Part shown: piece by piece, positions 17,377 to 26,958 of the stretch | How positions within the stretch are numbered: position 1 is the stretch's first letter | Layout of the letters: each line of letters opens with the position of its first letter | DNA from: Lacrimispora amygdalina | GTDB lineage: Bacteria > Bacillota > Clostridia > Lachnospirales > Lachnospiraceae | Assembly (NCBI RefSeq): GCF_900205965.1 | Contig: NZ_OAOF01000017.1 | Location: 1 to 64,000, forward strand | Length of the DNA stretch: 64,000 nt | Direction: 5' to 3' | Notes under the pieces: model-generated | What the model was told of the DNA's origin: nothing | The model's database searches: none | Seen by the model: only the letters and a program-made list of their open reading frames with translations | Position numbers and translations under genes: made by a program

Positions 17377-19206
17377 ATGGAAATAATAAAAAATTTTGTA
17401 GACAATATCCATAACGATGATTATAAAAGTGACTATGAGTTCCCTGTTATACAAGGGGAATCCATGATCTTTCCCGGAGGTAGAAAGAAGCAGTCCCTAA
17501 ATGGAGAATGGAACTTCTCTGTAGATCAGTACGATAACTGTTTAAGAGCTAAATGGTTTTTAGAACAGGAAACAAATGACGAAGGGCGAAACATTCCTCT
17601 TGATTATGCCTTTGACGACTGGGATAAAATCATTGTGCCGGGAGTATGGAATCTTGCTAAACCGGAATATTTTTATTACGAGGGACCGGCGGTATACAGC
17701 CGCCGGTTTTCTTTGGAAGAAGAGAACAAAGGACGTGTATTCTTAAAGTTCGGTGCAGTTTCCTATGAAGCAAGAATCTTTCTAAACGGAATATTTCTGG
17801 GAATCCACAAGGGTGGTTCCACTCCGTTTACTGTAGAGATAACAACTCATTTACAGGCTGAAAACAGATTAATTGTGATCGCTGATAATAAGAGAAGAAA
17901 GGAACAGATTCCCAGTGAAAATACCGACTGGTTCTTATATGGCGGAATTTACCGGGAGGTTTCTCTTCTTTTTGTAACAGATGTCTATATTAAAAATATG
18001 AAGGCAGGACTCATTGACAGAGAAAACGGGACGATTGAAGTAACAGCCCTTATTGAGGGGGAAGAAAAACCGACAGACAGCGAGTTGACTTTTTCCATTC
18101 CGGAACTTAACATAGAAGTAACGTTTCCGGTAAGCGAAGACGGTACTTGTACTGTGTACGTGAATGCAGAGAATTTATCCCTTTGGAGTCCTGAGAACCC
18201 AAAACGTTATCAGGTACTTCTGACTTTGAGAGATAAGGGAGCAGTTAAGGATGAGGTGACAGATGTCATCGGATTTCGGACCATAGAGACAAAAGACAGA
18301 AAGATATTGTTAAACGGCAGAGAGATTTTCTTACGGGGAGCCTGTCTCCATGAAGAAACTGAGGAACATGGAAAGGCAGTAACAAAGGATGAAATCAGGG
18401 AAGCGTTTCAGAGAGCGAAAAATATGAACTGCAATTTTCTTCGTCTTGCCCACTATCCCCATACCCAGTGGGTATCTGAGATTGCCGATGAGGAAGGGAT
18501 TCTTCTCTGGGAGGAAATTCCGGTTTACTGGTGGATTGATTTTTCAAATACACTGGCTTTAAACGATGCCAGAAACCAGCTTTCAGAATTAATTTCCCGT
18601 GATTTTAACAGAGCCAGTGTGATTATCTGGTCGGTGGGGAATGAAAACCCTGATACAGATGCCAGGTATCAATTTATGAAGGATTTGGCGGAAACAGCTA
18701 AGAAACTGGATCCGTCCCGTCTGATCACTGCTGCATGTCTGGTGGATACGGTGAATTTAAGGATCTCTGACCGGCTGGAGAATCATCTGGATATCATTGG
18801 ACTGAATGAATATTACGGCTGGTATGATCCGGATTATGAAAAACTGACAGAAATATTAAATGGCTCTCACCCGGGAAAGCCGGTGATTATCAGTGAGTTC
18901 GGAGCGGATGGCTATCAGGCAGATAAAAGCGGCAGGAAAAATGTCCGTGGCTCTGAAGAAGAGCAGGAGAAAATCTATCAAAGACAGGTGGAGCTGTTTA
19001 GAAAGACAGATTATATTAAGGGCACCACACCATGGATTTTGTATGATTTTAGGACTCCGAAGCGGCTTGGTGCATATCAGAAAGGTTATAACATAAAGGG
19101 TCTGGTAACTGCGGACAGGAAGCGGGAAAAGCCGGCCTTTGAAGTTATGAAAAATTTTTATGAGGAGATAAAGAATCATGAAGGAAGCGATAGAGAAACT
19201 GTTTGA
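17377..19206 (+). CDS. GH2 beta-glucuronidase
   Basis: A 609-residue cytoplasmic glycoside hydrolase family 2 enzyme releasing beta-linked glucuronic acid. Order: sugar-binding jelly roll (about 20-180), immunoglobulin-like domain (about 185-285), TIM barrel (about 290-600). The acid/base E423 lies in SVGNEN and the nucleophile E507 in ISEFGAD. The stretch N572-I-K574-G matches the NxK motif that reads the glucuronate carboxylate in bacterial beta-glucuronidases, and is followed by a typical DRKREKPAF ending. No signal peptide. Start ATG 17377 has AAAGGA. The 3' end overlaps the GH88 gene by 29 bases. Confidence 0.88.
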   Translation: MEIIKNFVDNIHNDDYKSDYEFPVIQGESMIFPGGRKKQSLNGEWNFSVDQYDNCLRAKWFLEQETNDEGRNIPLDYAFDDWDKIIVPGVWNLAKPEYFYYEGPAVYSRRFSLEEENKGRVFLKFGAVSYEARIFLNGIFLGIHKGGSTPFTVEITTHLQAENRLIVIADNKRRKEQIPSENTDWFLYGGIYREVSLLFVTDVYIKNMKAGLIDRENGTIEVTALIEGEEKPTDSELTFSIPELNIEVTFPVSEDGTCTVYVNAENLSLWSPENPKRYQVLLTLRDKGAVKDEVTDVIGFRTIETKDRKILLNGREIFLRGACLHEETEEHGKAVTKDEIREAFQRAKNMNCNFLRLAHYPHTQWVSEIADEEGILLWEEIPVYWWIDFSNTLALNDARNQLSELISRDFNRASVIIWSVGNENPDTDARYQFMKDLAETAKKLDPSRLITAACLVDTVNLRISDRLENHLDIIGLNEYYGWYDPDYEKLTEILNGSHPGKPVIISEFGADGYQADKSGRKNVRGSEEEQEKIYQRQVELFRKTDYIKGTTPWILYDFRTPKRLGAYQKGYNIKGLVTADRKREKPAFEVMKNFYEEIKNHEGSDRETV

Positions 19207-20359
19207 GAGTAAACAGGAGCTGGCAGCAGACGAGCGCCGCAAAGCCCTGGATTTTGCTGTTGGGCAGCTGAAAGATAATTTAGAGGAGTTCACTCACTCG
19301 TTTAAAAAAGCATACAGCGAAGACGGTTTTTATAAGCCGACCCCTAATGTGAACTGGACCACCGGTTTTTGGACCGGCCAGCTGTGGCTGGCATATGAGT
19401 GGAGCAAAGATGAGGCATTTGCAAAAGCCGGAAGCATACAGGCGAAAAGCTTTTTAAAGCGGATTGAAGATAAGGTGGAAGTAGACCATCACGATATGGG
19501 ATTTCTTTATTCTCCGTCCTGTGTTGCAGCCTGGAAGCTGGTGGGAGATGAGACTGGTAAGGAAGCGGCAATCAAGGCGGCGGATCAGCTGATCAGCCGG
19601 TTTCAGCCCGTAGGAGAGTTTATTCAGGCATGGGGTCCCATGAACCAGCCCGAAAATTACCGTTTTATCATTGACTGTCTGTTAAATCTGCCTCTTCTTT
19701 ACTGGGCATCAGAGGAAACAAATGATACCAGATACAGAGAGATTGCAGAGAAGCATATTCATACAGCCATTGCTAACGTAATAAGAGAAGATTATTCCAC
19801 CTGGCATACCTTCTTTATGAATATGGTGACAGGGGAACCGGACCATGGCGCTACCTGTCAGGGATACCGGGATGGCTCTGCCTGGGCAAGAGGGCAGGCG
19901 TGGGGCGTGTATGGTTGTGCCCTGGCCTACCGCTATACCGGAAGAAAAGAATACGTGGAGGATTTTAAAAATGTGACAGGATATTTTCTCGATCATCTTC
20001 CGGAGGATTTAGTTCCATACTGGGATCTGGAATTTACAGATGGGTCAGGAGAACCAAAAGATTCCTCTTCTGCGTCTATTGCTGCCTGCGGCATGCTTGA
20101 AATGGCCGGATATTTACCGGAATCAGAAGCTGCTTATTACAGTTCCATAGCAAAAAAGATCATGAAATCTGTAGTGGATGACTATGCAGTAAAGGATAAA
20201 ACGCAATCCAATGGCCTGGTTCTTCACAGTACGTATTCCAAAAAATCTCCTTATAATACCTGTACACCGGAGGGTGTGGATGAATGCAATATCTGGGGAG
20301 ATTACTTCTACATGGAAGCGCTTGTGCGTCTGTCTGCAGACTGGAATCCATATTGGTAA
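19178..20359 (+). CDS. GH88 unsaturated glucuronyl hydrolase
   Basis: A 393-residue alpha6/alpha6-barrel enzyme that removes the 4,5-unsaturated uronic acid left on oligosaccharides by polysaccharide lyases, using hydration of the double bond. D106 (DHHDMGFLY) and D166 (IIDCLLNLPLLYWA) are spaced as the two essential aspartates (D88, D149) of the Bacillus GL1 enzyme. No signal peptide. It overlaps the beta-glucuronidase gene and is followed closely by the DUF2264 gene. Together with the heparinase-like lyase it makes a coherent intracellular lyase/hydrolase pathway. Confidence 0.9.
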   Translation: MKEAIEKLFESKQELAADERRKALDFAVGQLKDNLEEFTHSFKKAYSEDGFYKPTPNVNWTTGFWTGQLWLAYEWSKDEAFAKAGSIQAKSFLKRIEDKVEVDHHDMGFLYSPSCVAAWKLVGDETGKEAAIKAADQLISRFQPVGEFIQAWGPMNQPENYRFIIDCLLNLPLLYWASEETNDTRYREIAEKHIHTAIANVIREDYSTWHTFFMNMVTGEPDHGATCQGYRDGSAWARGQAWGVYGCALAYRYTGRKEYVEDFKNVTGYFLDHLPEDLVPYWDLEFTDGSGEPKDSSSASIAACGMLEMAGYLPESEAAYYSSIAKKIMKSVVDDYAVKDKTQSNGLVLHSTYSKKSPYNTCTPEGVDECNIWGDYFYMEALVRLSADWNPYW

Positions 20360-20390
20360 GCAATTAATTGATGAAAAGAGGCGAATGTTG

Positions 20391-22091
20391 ATGAAGCTTG
20401 AAACAAAAGAGGATTACAGACAGCTGATGTTTCGGCTGTTAGATCCATTAAAACCGTTATACAGTAATGGCTGTGCCAGACTGCACTTAGGAGACAGCGG
20501 TGTTACTTATCCTGAAGTAAGTCAGGAGATGGAGGCATTTTCCCGCCCTTTATGGGCGCTGGTTCCTTTGTGGCTGGGGGGAGGAAAGGGCTATGAAGAA
20601 ATTTATACGAAGGGATTAAGAAATGGTACAGATCCCCTTCAACCCGAATATTGGGGCGGTTTTAATGATTATGACCAGAGGTTTGTGGAGATGGCGGCCA
20701 TAGCAAGCGGTCTGATCTTTACTCCGGAAAAGATCTGGGAACCTTTGGAAGAAAGGGAACGGGACAATCTGGCAAAATGGCTTTACGGAATCAATGAACA
20801 TATCATTCCCGACTGTAACTGGCAGTTTTTCATGATACTGGTAAACGTTGCATTGCAAAAGCTAGGTTATCCATATAGCAGTGAAAAGCTGAAATCAGGT
20901 CTGGATAAAATAGAAAGTTATTATATCGGAGAAGGCTGGTACCGGGATGGTGGATCTAGTCAGAAGGATTACTATATTTCTTTTGCCATGCATTACTACG
21001 GACTATTGTATTCGGTTGCAATGGAAGAAGAGGACCCAAAGCGGTGCAATGATTTCAGAGAGCGTGCTAAAGTTTTTGCCAGAGATTTTATTTACTGGTT
21101 TGATGAAAACGGTGCCGCGCTGCCATACGGAAGAAGTCTTTCCTACCGGTTTGGAGAAGCTGCATTCTGGTCTGCTTACTTATTTGCAGGGCTTGAGGAT
21201 ATTCCGGCGGGAGTCATAAAAGGGATCTTATCCCGCCATTTTAACTGGTGGCTTAATCAGAAGATGTTTGACCGGGATGGAGTTCTGACCATTGGATATG
21301 CTTATCCCAATCTGATTATGGCAGAGCGTTATAATGCACCTGGTTCGCCTTACTGGGGTATGAAGAGTCTTTTATGTCTGGGGCTTCCTGATGATCATCC
21401 GTTCTGGTCTGCTAAAGAGGAACCTCTCATGCCACTTGACAGCATAAAGCCGTTAAAGCAGGCTGATATGCTGATGCAGCGGATTGGCAGGGACGTGATC
21501 GCGTATCCTGCAGGAGTCTGTGAAAAATACGGCCATGGCCACGTGCCGGAAAAATACTCCAAATTTGCCTACTCCACTCGTTTTGGCTTTTCTGTAGCAA
21601 GGAGTCAGATCATACTGCATGAAAACGCGCCTGATTCTTCCCTGGCTTTTGTAATCGATGGCGACGATTATGTTTTTGTGAGAAAATACAGTGACAGGTA
21701 TGAAGTTTTGGAAGACCGGGTTACCAGCAGCTGGCAGCCGTTTCCCGGGATTTCGGTTACAACCACTGTTATACCCAGGGAATACGGTCATCTGAGAATT
21801 CATGAGATTAAAAGCCAGTATGACTGTACTGCCTACGACTGCGGATTTGCCGTTAAAAAGTTTACAAAGGAATATGAACAGAAGACGGAGGGAACCGCAT
21901 CTGTCGTATCAAACGGGGACCAGAGCTGTCTGGTAACAGGTGACGGTCCTGATGCAGCAGGCTATATCATTGAATCGGATCCGAATACCAACGTGCTTTA
22001 TCCCAATGCAGCAATTCCGGCAGTCTCCTACCGGATAAAAAAAGGAGAAACTGTCAGGCTTGAAACACAGGTGAAAAGCTCTGTAAGGTAG
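20391..22091 (+). CDS. DUF2264 protein (GH154-type)
   Basis: A 566-residue protein with the DUF2264 pattern: FSRPLWALVPLWLGGGKGYE, GTDPLQPEYWGG, DQRFVEMAAIASGL and DCNWQFFMILVNVAL in the N-terminal half, with a beta-rich C-terminal half. To my knowledge this family is CAZy GH154, with beta-glucuronidase activity shown for some members. The frame is open far upstream through the end of the GH88 gene, but ATG 20391 has AAGAGG at good distance, while ATG 20385 is too close. No signal peptide. It acts presumably beside the GH2 and GH88 enzymes on glucuronate-containing oligosaccharides. Confidence 0.8.
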   Translation: MKLETKEDYRQLMFRLLDPLKPLYSNGCARLHLGDSGVTYPEVSQEMEAFSRPLWALVPLWLGGGKGYEEIYTKGLRNGTDPLQPEYWGGFNDYDQRFVEMAAIASGLIFTPEKIWEPLEERERDNLAKWLYGINEHIIPDCNWQFFMILVNVALQKLGYPYSSEKLKSGLDKIESYYIGEGWYRDGGSSQKDYYISFAMHYYGLLYSVAMEEEDPKRCNDFRERAKVFARDFIYWFDENGAALPYGRSLSYRFGEAAFWSAYLFAGLEDIPAGVIKGILSRHFNWWLNQKMFDRDGVLTIGYAYPNLIMAERYNAPGSPYWGMKSLLCLGLPDDHPFWSAKEEPLMPLDSIKPLKQADMLMQRIGRDVIAYPAGVCEKYGHGHVPEKYSKFAYSTRFGFSVARSQIILHENAPDSSLAFVIDGDDYVFVRKYSDRYEVLEDRVTSSWQPFPGISVTTTVIPREYGHLRIHEIKSQYDCTAYDCGFAVKKFTKEYEQKTEGTASVVSNGDQSCLVTGDGPDAAGYIIESDPNTNVLYPNAAIPAVSYRIKKGETVRLETQVKSSVR

Positions 22092-22137
22092 CAGAGCAAT
22101 ATCTTGATAAACCATACAGGACAGGAGGGTGAAGAAG

Positions 22138-23904
22138 ATGTGGATGAATAAAAAGCAGAAATTGAAAGCTTCTTATTACAACAGCTTTTTCGCCCTCATT
22201 GTCATCCCGATTCTGTGCATTTCACTGTTGGCTATTTTTATTCTCCGCGCCCAGATGGTGGATTCCGCGGTATTAAACATCCGCCGCGCCCAGGACAATA
22301 TCGCCTCCGTTCTTGGAAACGAAGTCAAAGATGTTTCTCTTCGGTTATCCCATTTTATATACGTCAATGACAGTGAAATTGTGAGAAATGCTGCAAGGAC
22401 CAATTCCGATGATCCGGCTGAAAAATATCATTATACCAAAATTCTGACTGAGTCTTTTAACTATGCCATGGTTCCGGTGCAGGATATTCTGTCTGCTGTG
22501 TTCTACATGAAGTCAGGGGATCACACCTATATGAAATCCGATATAATTTTAAATCCGGATCAGTTAAAAACATCAGAATGGTATAAGGAAGCACTTTCAG
22601 AGCCGAATGTGGTGAAAGTGGGCTTTTATGATTACAGCGTTACGAATTCCAGAAAAAATGCTTATACCCTCACCATAGCAGCCGGGATGTCTCCCGGACC
22701 GGATGTGGACCGGGAGGGAGTGATTGAGATGGCTTCGCTGTTTGTCTCTTCCCAGGCAGGGCGTCTGATAAAAGAGTATAACAAAGAATCCATGCTTGGC
22801 ACTGCCATGATAGCAGACAAGTCCGGTCATGTTATTTTTGATGCAGAAGATACAAAAGATCTTCTGCCGGAACGTATTTCAGAAGAGGAGCAATTCAGCT
22901 ACCGGTTAAATGGAAAACGTTATATGAGAGTTGTCACAGCAGAGCCTGTGACCGGGCTTTCAATCATCAGTGTGGTTTCCTATGATTCCCTGACAAGAAG
23001 CTTTAACCGGACAGCTATGATTCTGATTGGTGTGATGCTGCTTCTATTTCTGCTTTTTTATCTTTTCTCCAGTTATTTCTTAAAGAGCATCATTGAGCCC
23101 ATTCACAACACTGTGGAAGGTATGCGTATGGTGGAGGAGGGGAATTTAGAAGTTCATGTACAGCCAAAAGGACAGGCAGAGCTGCGGCTGATGATTCACT
23201 CATTTAACAGTATGACTAGAAGGCTTAACAGTCTGATGGCAGAGAACGAAGAACAGCAGCAAAAGAAGCATAAGGCAGAAATTCAGGCGCTGCAGTCCCA
23301 GATCAATCCGCATTTTCTGGTAAATTCCTTAAATTCAATCCGTTTTATTGCACAGATGTCTAAGTATGAGTCCATTGCTCGTATGGCAGAGGCGCTGATA
23401 AAAATTTTATCCGGTTCCTTTCGAAGTAACAATGGATTTTATACGTTAAAGGAAGAACTGGAAGTGCTGGACAGTTTTATTTATCTCATGAAAATTCGTT
23501 ATTCCGATGGTTTTGACATAGTCTATCAGGTGGATGACGCCTGTCTTCTGGCATATGTTCCCCGGCTCATTTTACAACCGGTAGTGGAAAATTCCATTGT
23601 TCATGGTTTTGACGCAATGATGGAAGAGATGGGAACTATCTGGATCGTTGGTGAGAGGAAGGAGGAATACCTTTTTCTGGAAATCCGTGACAATGGAAAA
23701 GGCATGACCAGGGAGGAGATTTCCAGTCTGCTCTCAGATCATGCAAAGGAGAGTGAACGCAGGAAAATCGGTATCCATAACGTGCGGACAAGGTTATCCT
23801 TAAATTATGGGGAACGATGCAGCTTTGTTATGGAAAGCAAACCGGGAGAATATACCCGGACCCTCATTCGTATTCCCCTATCAGGAAAGGAGAACGAAAC
23901 TTGA
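22138..23904 (+). CDS. YesM-type sensor histidine kinase (2)
   Basis: A 588-residue membrane sensor kinase: membrane segment about 17-38, an external sensing region to about 285, second membrane segment (ILIGVMLLLFLLFYLFSSYF), HAMP, then LQSQINPHFLVNSLNSI with the phosphorylated His, N box QPVVENSIVHG and DNGKGM. A GTG at 22129 is in frame, but ATG 22138 lies nine bases after AGGAGG and is preferred. It is co-transcribed with its response regulator, whose TTG start overlaps this stop (TTGA). Confidence 0.9.
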   Translation: MWMNKKQKLKASYYNSFFALIVIPILCISLLAIFILRAQMVDSAVLNIRRAQDNIASVLGNEVKDVSLRLSHFIYVNDSEIVRNAARTNSDDPAEKYHYTKILTESFNYAMVPVQDILSAVFYMKSGDHTYMKSDIILNPDQLKTSEWYKEALSEPNVVKVGFYDYSVTNSRKNAYTLTIAAGMSPGPDVDREGVIEMASLFVSSQAGRLIKEYNKESMLGTAMIADKSGHVIFDAEDTKDLLPERISEEEQFSYRLNGKRYMRVVTAEPVTGLSIISVVSYDSLTRSFNRTAMILIGVMLLLFLLFYLFSSYFLKSIIEPIHNTVEGMRMVEEGNLEVHVQPKGQAELRLMIHSFNSMTRRLNSLMAENEEQQQKKHKAEIQALQSQINPHFLVNSLNSIRFIAQMSKYESIARMAEALIKILSGSFRSNNGFYTLKEELEVLDSFIYLMKIRYSDGFDIVYQVDDACLLAYVPRLILQPVVENSIVHGFDAMMEEMGTIWIVGERKEEYLFLEIRDNGKGMTREEISSLLSDHAKESERRKIGIHNVRTRLSLNYGERCSFVMESKPGEYTRTLIRIPLSGKENET

Positions 23905-25451
23905 AACAGGTGCTGATTGTAGATGATGATACGATAATAAGAATCACGCTCCGATCTCTGATTGACTGGAATGCGTTGGGTTACTGCATTGCAGCTGATG
24001 CTATAAATGGGCAGCAGGCGCTGGATTATATCAGAAATAATCCTGTAGATCTGGTCATTACGGATATGAAGATGCCGGTAATGGATGGAATCGGACTTTT
24101 AAAAGAGTTAAATAAGGAACAACCAGTTCCTGAAGTTCTGGTTTTAAGCGGTTATGATGATTTTAATCTGGTCCGCGACTCCTTTCGCTATGGGGCATGT
24201 GATTACATATTGAAGGAAGGGCTTACCCAGGAGGCTTTAATTTCCGTATTAGAGAGACTGGACCGGAAGAATCCGGCAGAAGTTAATGGCAGACAGGCAG
24301 ATGACCATACTGGAAACAGGCGTTCTGATTCAGTCCTGCTTGCTGAGATGGCGATGGGAAAGCAGCCGGTTTCCGAAGAATTACTATCTAAGAATTATTT
24401 GGTGATTCAATTTGAAATAGAGGATTTCTATAAAGTATCGGTCCGCTTTGGTGATAATTATGAGGATGAACTGATAAAACCATTCATTGAGCTGGCAGCA
24501 CAGATTCCGAGAGTGGCTTCCCGCTGTATTCTGGCAACACTGGCTCCCTCCCGGTTTTTAATGCTCTACCGGATTAATGATAGTGCGCAGTATAAGGTAA
24601 ATGCAGTCTCTGCCTGCAGGCAGCTATGCAATGTGTGGAAGCATTTTATGAATCTTACGGTATCAGGGGGAGTGAGCAGCCCGGGTTATGGCAAGAACGA
24701 TTTCCTTAAGTGTTTTGAGGAAGCGGGCAGGCAGCTGCGGCTATGCCCGCTAAAAGGGAAAGGTACACTGTCTGCCTCCTGGGAGATGAAATCTGCAGCC
24801 TATGAGGATGTGAAAAATACAGGAGATTCCTATAATAAATTGCTGAAAGGGCTTTTGCTTGGAGATGAACTGATGGTTTCGGGGGAAAAGGACCGATTTA
24901 TTGGAGAGCTTTACAGGAAAGGATTAGAGGGAGGAAAAGATATGTGCCTCCAATTGATCTGCGCCCTGGCCTGGAAATTTTCCGAGAATCATGATGATAT
25001 TACTGCTGTTTTTCCAGAAGCAGTAAACTATTACGAAAAAATAGGGCGAATGGAAGAAATCAGAATTCTGGAATTATGGATCAATAACTATTTCCGCTGG
25101 ATCATGGATTATCATACACATCAGTCAGACCGGAAACAGATGGACATGATGAGCAGAGCAAAACGTTTTATTTTAGATAATTATGCAAATCCTGAGCTGA
25201 CTCTTGGAAGTGTGGCAGGATTTGTGGGATTTAATGAAAAATACTTCAGCACCCGCTTTACAAAGGAGGAGGGGGTAACCTTCATCAGTTATCTGACGCA
25301 GGTACGGATTAAAAAGGCCAGAGAACTGATGGAGACAACGGATTTAAAGATATATGAGATCAGTCAGAGTGTGGGATATAACAATGTGGAGCATTTTACC
25401 AGAGTATTTAAAAAGCACTGGGGGGTCAGCCCTGGAAATTACAGGAAATAA
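23901..25451 (+). CDS. YesN-type response regulator (2), TTG start
   Basis: A 516-residue regulator with a receiver domain (D8-D9 pocket, phospho-acceptor D55 in LVITDMKMP) and a C-terminal AraC double helix-turn-helix (about 415-515, LTLGSVAGFVGFNEKYFSTRFTK). The frame extends into the kinase gene, but the first convincing start is the TTG at 23901, eight bases after AAAGGAGA, giving a protein that begins directly with the beta-1 strand KQVLIVDDD. It probably controls the second transporter set that follows. Confidence 0.88.
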   Translation: MKQVLIVDDDTIIRITLRSLIDWNALGYCIAADAINGQQALDYIRNNPVDLVITDMKMPVMDGIGLLKELNKEQPVPEVLVLSGYDDFNLVRDSFRYGACDYILKEGLTQEALISVLERLDRKNPAEVNGRQADDHTGNRRSDSVLLAEMAMGKQPVSEELLSKNYLVIQFEIEDFYKVSVRFGDNYEDELIKPFIELAAQIPRVASRCILATLAPSRFLMLYRINDSAQYKVNAVSACRQLCNVWKHFMNLTVSGGVSSPGYGKNDFLKCFEEAGRQLRLCPLKGKGTLSASWEMKSAAYEDVKNTGDSYNKLLKGLLLGDELMVSGEKDRFIGELYRKGLEGGKDMCLQLICALAWKFSENHDDITAVFPEAVNYYEKIGRMEEIRILELWINNYFRWIMDYHTHQSDRKQMDMMSRAKRFILDNYANPELTLGSVAGFVGFNEKYFSTRFTKEEGVTFISYLTQVRIKKARELMETTDLKIYEISQSVGYNNVEHFTRVFKKHWGVSPGNYRK

Positions 25452-25548
25452 ATCTGACGAAAGATCAAGTTTTCCAACCATATCTCATGGAGAAGGATGT
25501 CTTGAAATGATAGGATGAGTGCATCAATACAAGGGAGGTATGAAAGAC

Positions 25549-26895
25549 ATGAGAAAACGTATGCTTGCCATCGGACTCTGTGCAGCGATGGTTATGGGGA
25601 GTGTGGCCGGATGTTCTTCTGCTAAGGAGACTAAAGCGACAAAAGCGGAGGGGACCGCTTCAGCAGAAACGCAGGCCGGCAAGGATTTAGAGGGCAGTCT
25701 GGTATTTGCGATCTGGGATAACAATTTAATGGATTACATTGATGAGAATGATATGGTGGGGAAATTCCAGGAGAAATATCCAGATGCAGATATTGAAGTG
25801 GAAAAAATAAAAGATGATTCGGAATACTGGAATTCGATGAAAATGAGGACTTCTGCGAACCAGCTGCCGGATGTGATGTTTAATAAGCCATTTACTCTTT
25901 CCAGATTCAAAGACTATCTTATTGATTTGTCTGATTTAGAAGCAGCGAAAAATAATGAACTGGCTTCCGGCTATGCCATGGATGGCAAGATTCTTGGAAT
26001 TCCGATGACTGCCGGATATGAATATGTGTATTATTGGAAAGATATGTTTAAAGAGGCCGGAGTAGAAGTGCCGTCTACCTGGGAAGAGTTTGAAACTGCA
26101 GCACAGACCCTTCAGGATCATTTCAGCCAGAAGGACCCTGATTTCATGGCAATTGCGCTGGGAGCAAAGGATGAATGGCCGGATTATCCGTATATGGAGT
26201 TTATGCCGGCTCTTCAGGGAGGAAACGGACAGAACTGGAATGACATGGCAAAGACAGACGCTCCCTTTGCAGAGGGAACTGATATCAATAAGGCTTACAC
26301 CAAGGTAAACAGTCTGTTTAGCAGAAATGTATTCGGCAAAGATCCTCTGGGCATGGGTAATGATCAGGTGACCTCCCTGTTTGCTCAGAAAAAAGCGGCT
26401 ATCATTGCTTTGGGAGACTGGGGACTTCAGAATATTAAGAGTGGAACGGACGATGTTTCACAGCTTGGAACTTTTTATCTTCCGGTCAGAGATCAAAAAG
26501 AGGATCCTTATCGTGTCATCGTGCAGGGGGATTCCTTTATGGGTGTGACAACCCACAGCAAGAATCCGGAGCTGGCAAAGGCTTTTGTGGAGTGGTTCTA
26601 TAGTGAGGACTGGTATCCCGGATATATCAATTATGTAACCAGTGCTTCTTCCATGAAAAACTTCACCAAAGAAAAAGACCCAATACTTGCGCAGGCAGAT
26701 GAACTGCAGCCGGATAAGGAACTGGTAATGTATGATGGAGGCGGAGATCAGTTTCAGTCCATTCAAAATGAAATTGCATTCGATTATAAAAAACTGGGAG
26801 CTTCTATGTTTACCGATGGTTTTGATTTAAAAACCCAGCTGGATGAACTGAATAGCAAATGGGCAGCTGCCAGGACGAAACTGGGAATTAAATAA
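25549..26895 (+). CDS. Sugar ABC transporter solute-binding lipoprotein (2)
   Basis: A 448-residue extracellular binding protein. Signal peptide with lipobox VAGC; C22 would carry the lipid. The mature part is a family 1 carbohydrate-binding fold, only distantly like the first binding protein of the island. Start ATG 25549 is ten bases after GGGAGG; ATG 25540 is too close and the GTG at 25519 lies upstream of the ribosome binding site. It follows a YesMN pair and heads a second transporter set, so its ligand may be a different product of the same glycan. Confidence 0.92.
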   Translation: MRKRMLAIGLCAAMVMGSVAGCSSAKETKATKAEGTASAETQAGKDLEGSLVFAIWDNNLMDYIDENDMVGKFQEKYPDADIEVEKIKDDSEYWNSMKMRTSANQLPDVMFNKPFTLSRFKDYLIDLSDLEAAKNNELASGYAMDGKILGIPMTAGYEYVYYWKDMFKEAGVEVPSTWEEFETAAQTLQDHFSQKDPDFMAIALGAKDEWPDYPYMEFMPALQGGNGQNWNDMAKTDAPFAEGTDINKAYTKVNSLFSRNVFGKDPLGMGNDQVTSLFAQKKAAIIALGDWGLQNIKSGTDDVSQLGTFYLPVRDQKEDPYRVIVQGDSFMGVTTHSKNPELAKAFVEWFYSEDWYPGYINYVTSASSMKNFTKEKDPILAQADELQPDKELVMYDGGGDQFQSIQNEIAFDYKKLGASMFTDGFDLKTQLDELNSKWAAARTKLGIK

Positions 26896-26906
26896 TTGAC
26901 AGGGGA

Positions 26907-26940
26907 AGGGGATAGGGTGTAAGAACCCTGTTCCCTTTTT
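26907..26940 (+). terminator. Attenuating terminator after binding protein 2
   Basis: A 12-bp stem with two G-T pairs (AGGGGATAGGGT with ACCCTGTTCCCT), six-base loop, then TTTTT. It stands between binding protein and permease, so it should be partial, favouring binding-protein mRNA. Confidence 0.7.
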
Positions 26941-26958
26941 ACAAAACAGGAGGTTTGC

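Noticed and set aside
20211..20390. 60-codon N-terminal extension of the DUF2264 gene
   Set aside because: It overlaps the end of the GH88 gene in another frame, and family members start near MKLETKEDY; AAGAGG marks the later ATG.
23817..23900. N-terminal extension of the second YesN regulator
   Set aside because: It lies within the kinase gene and would put 28 residues before the receiver domain; TTG 23901 has a proper ribosome binding site.
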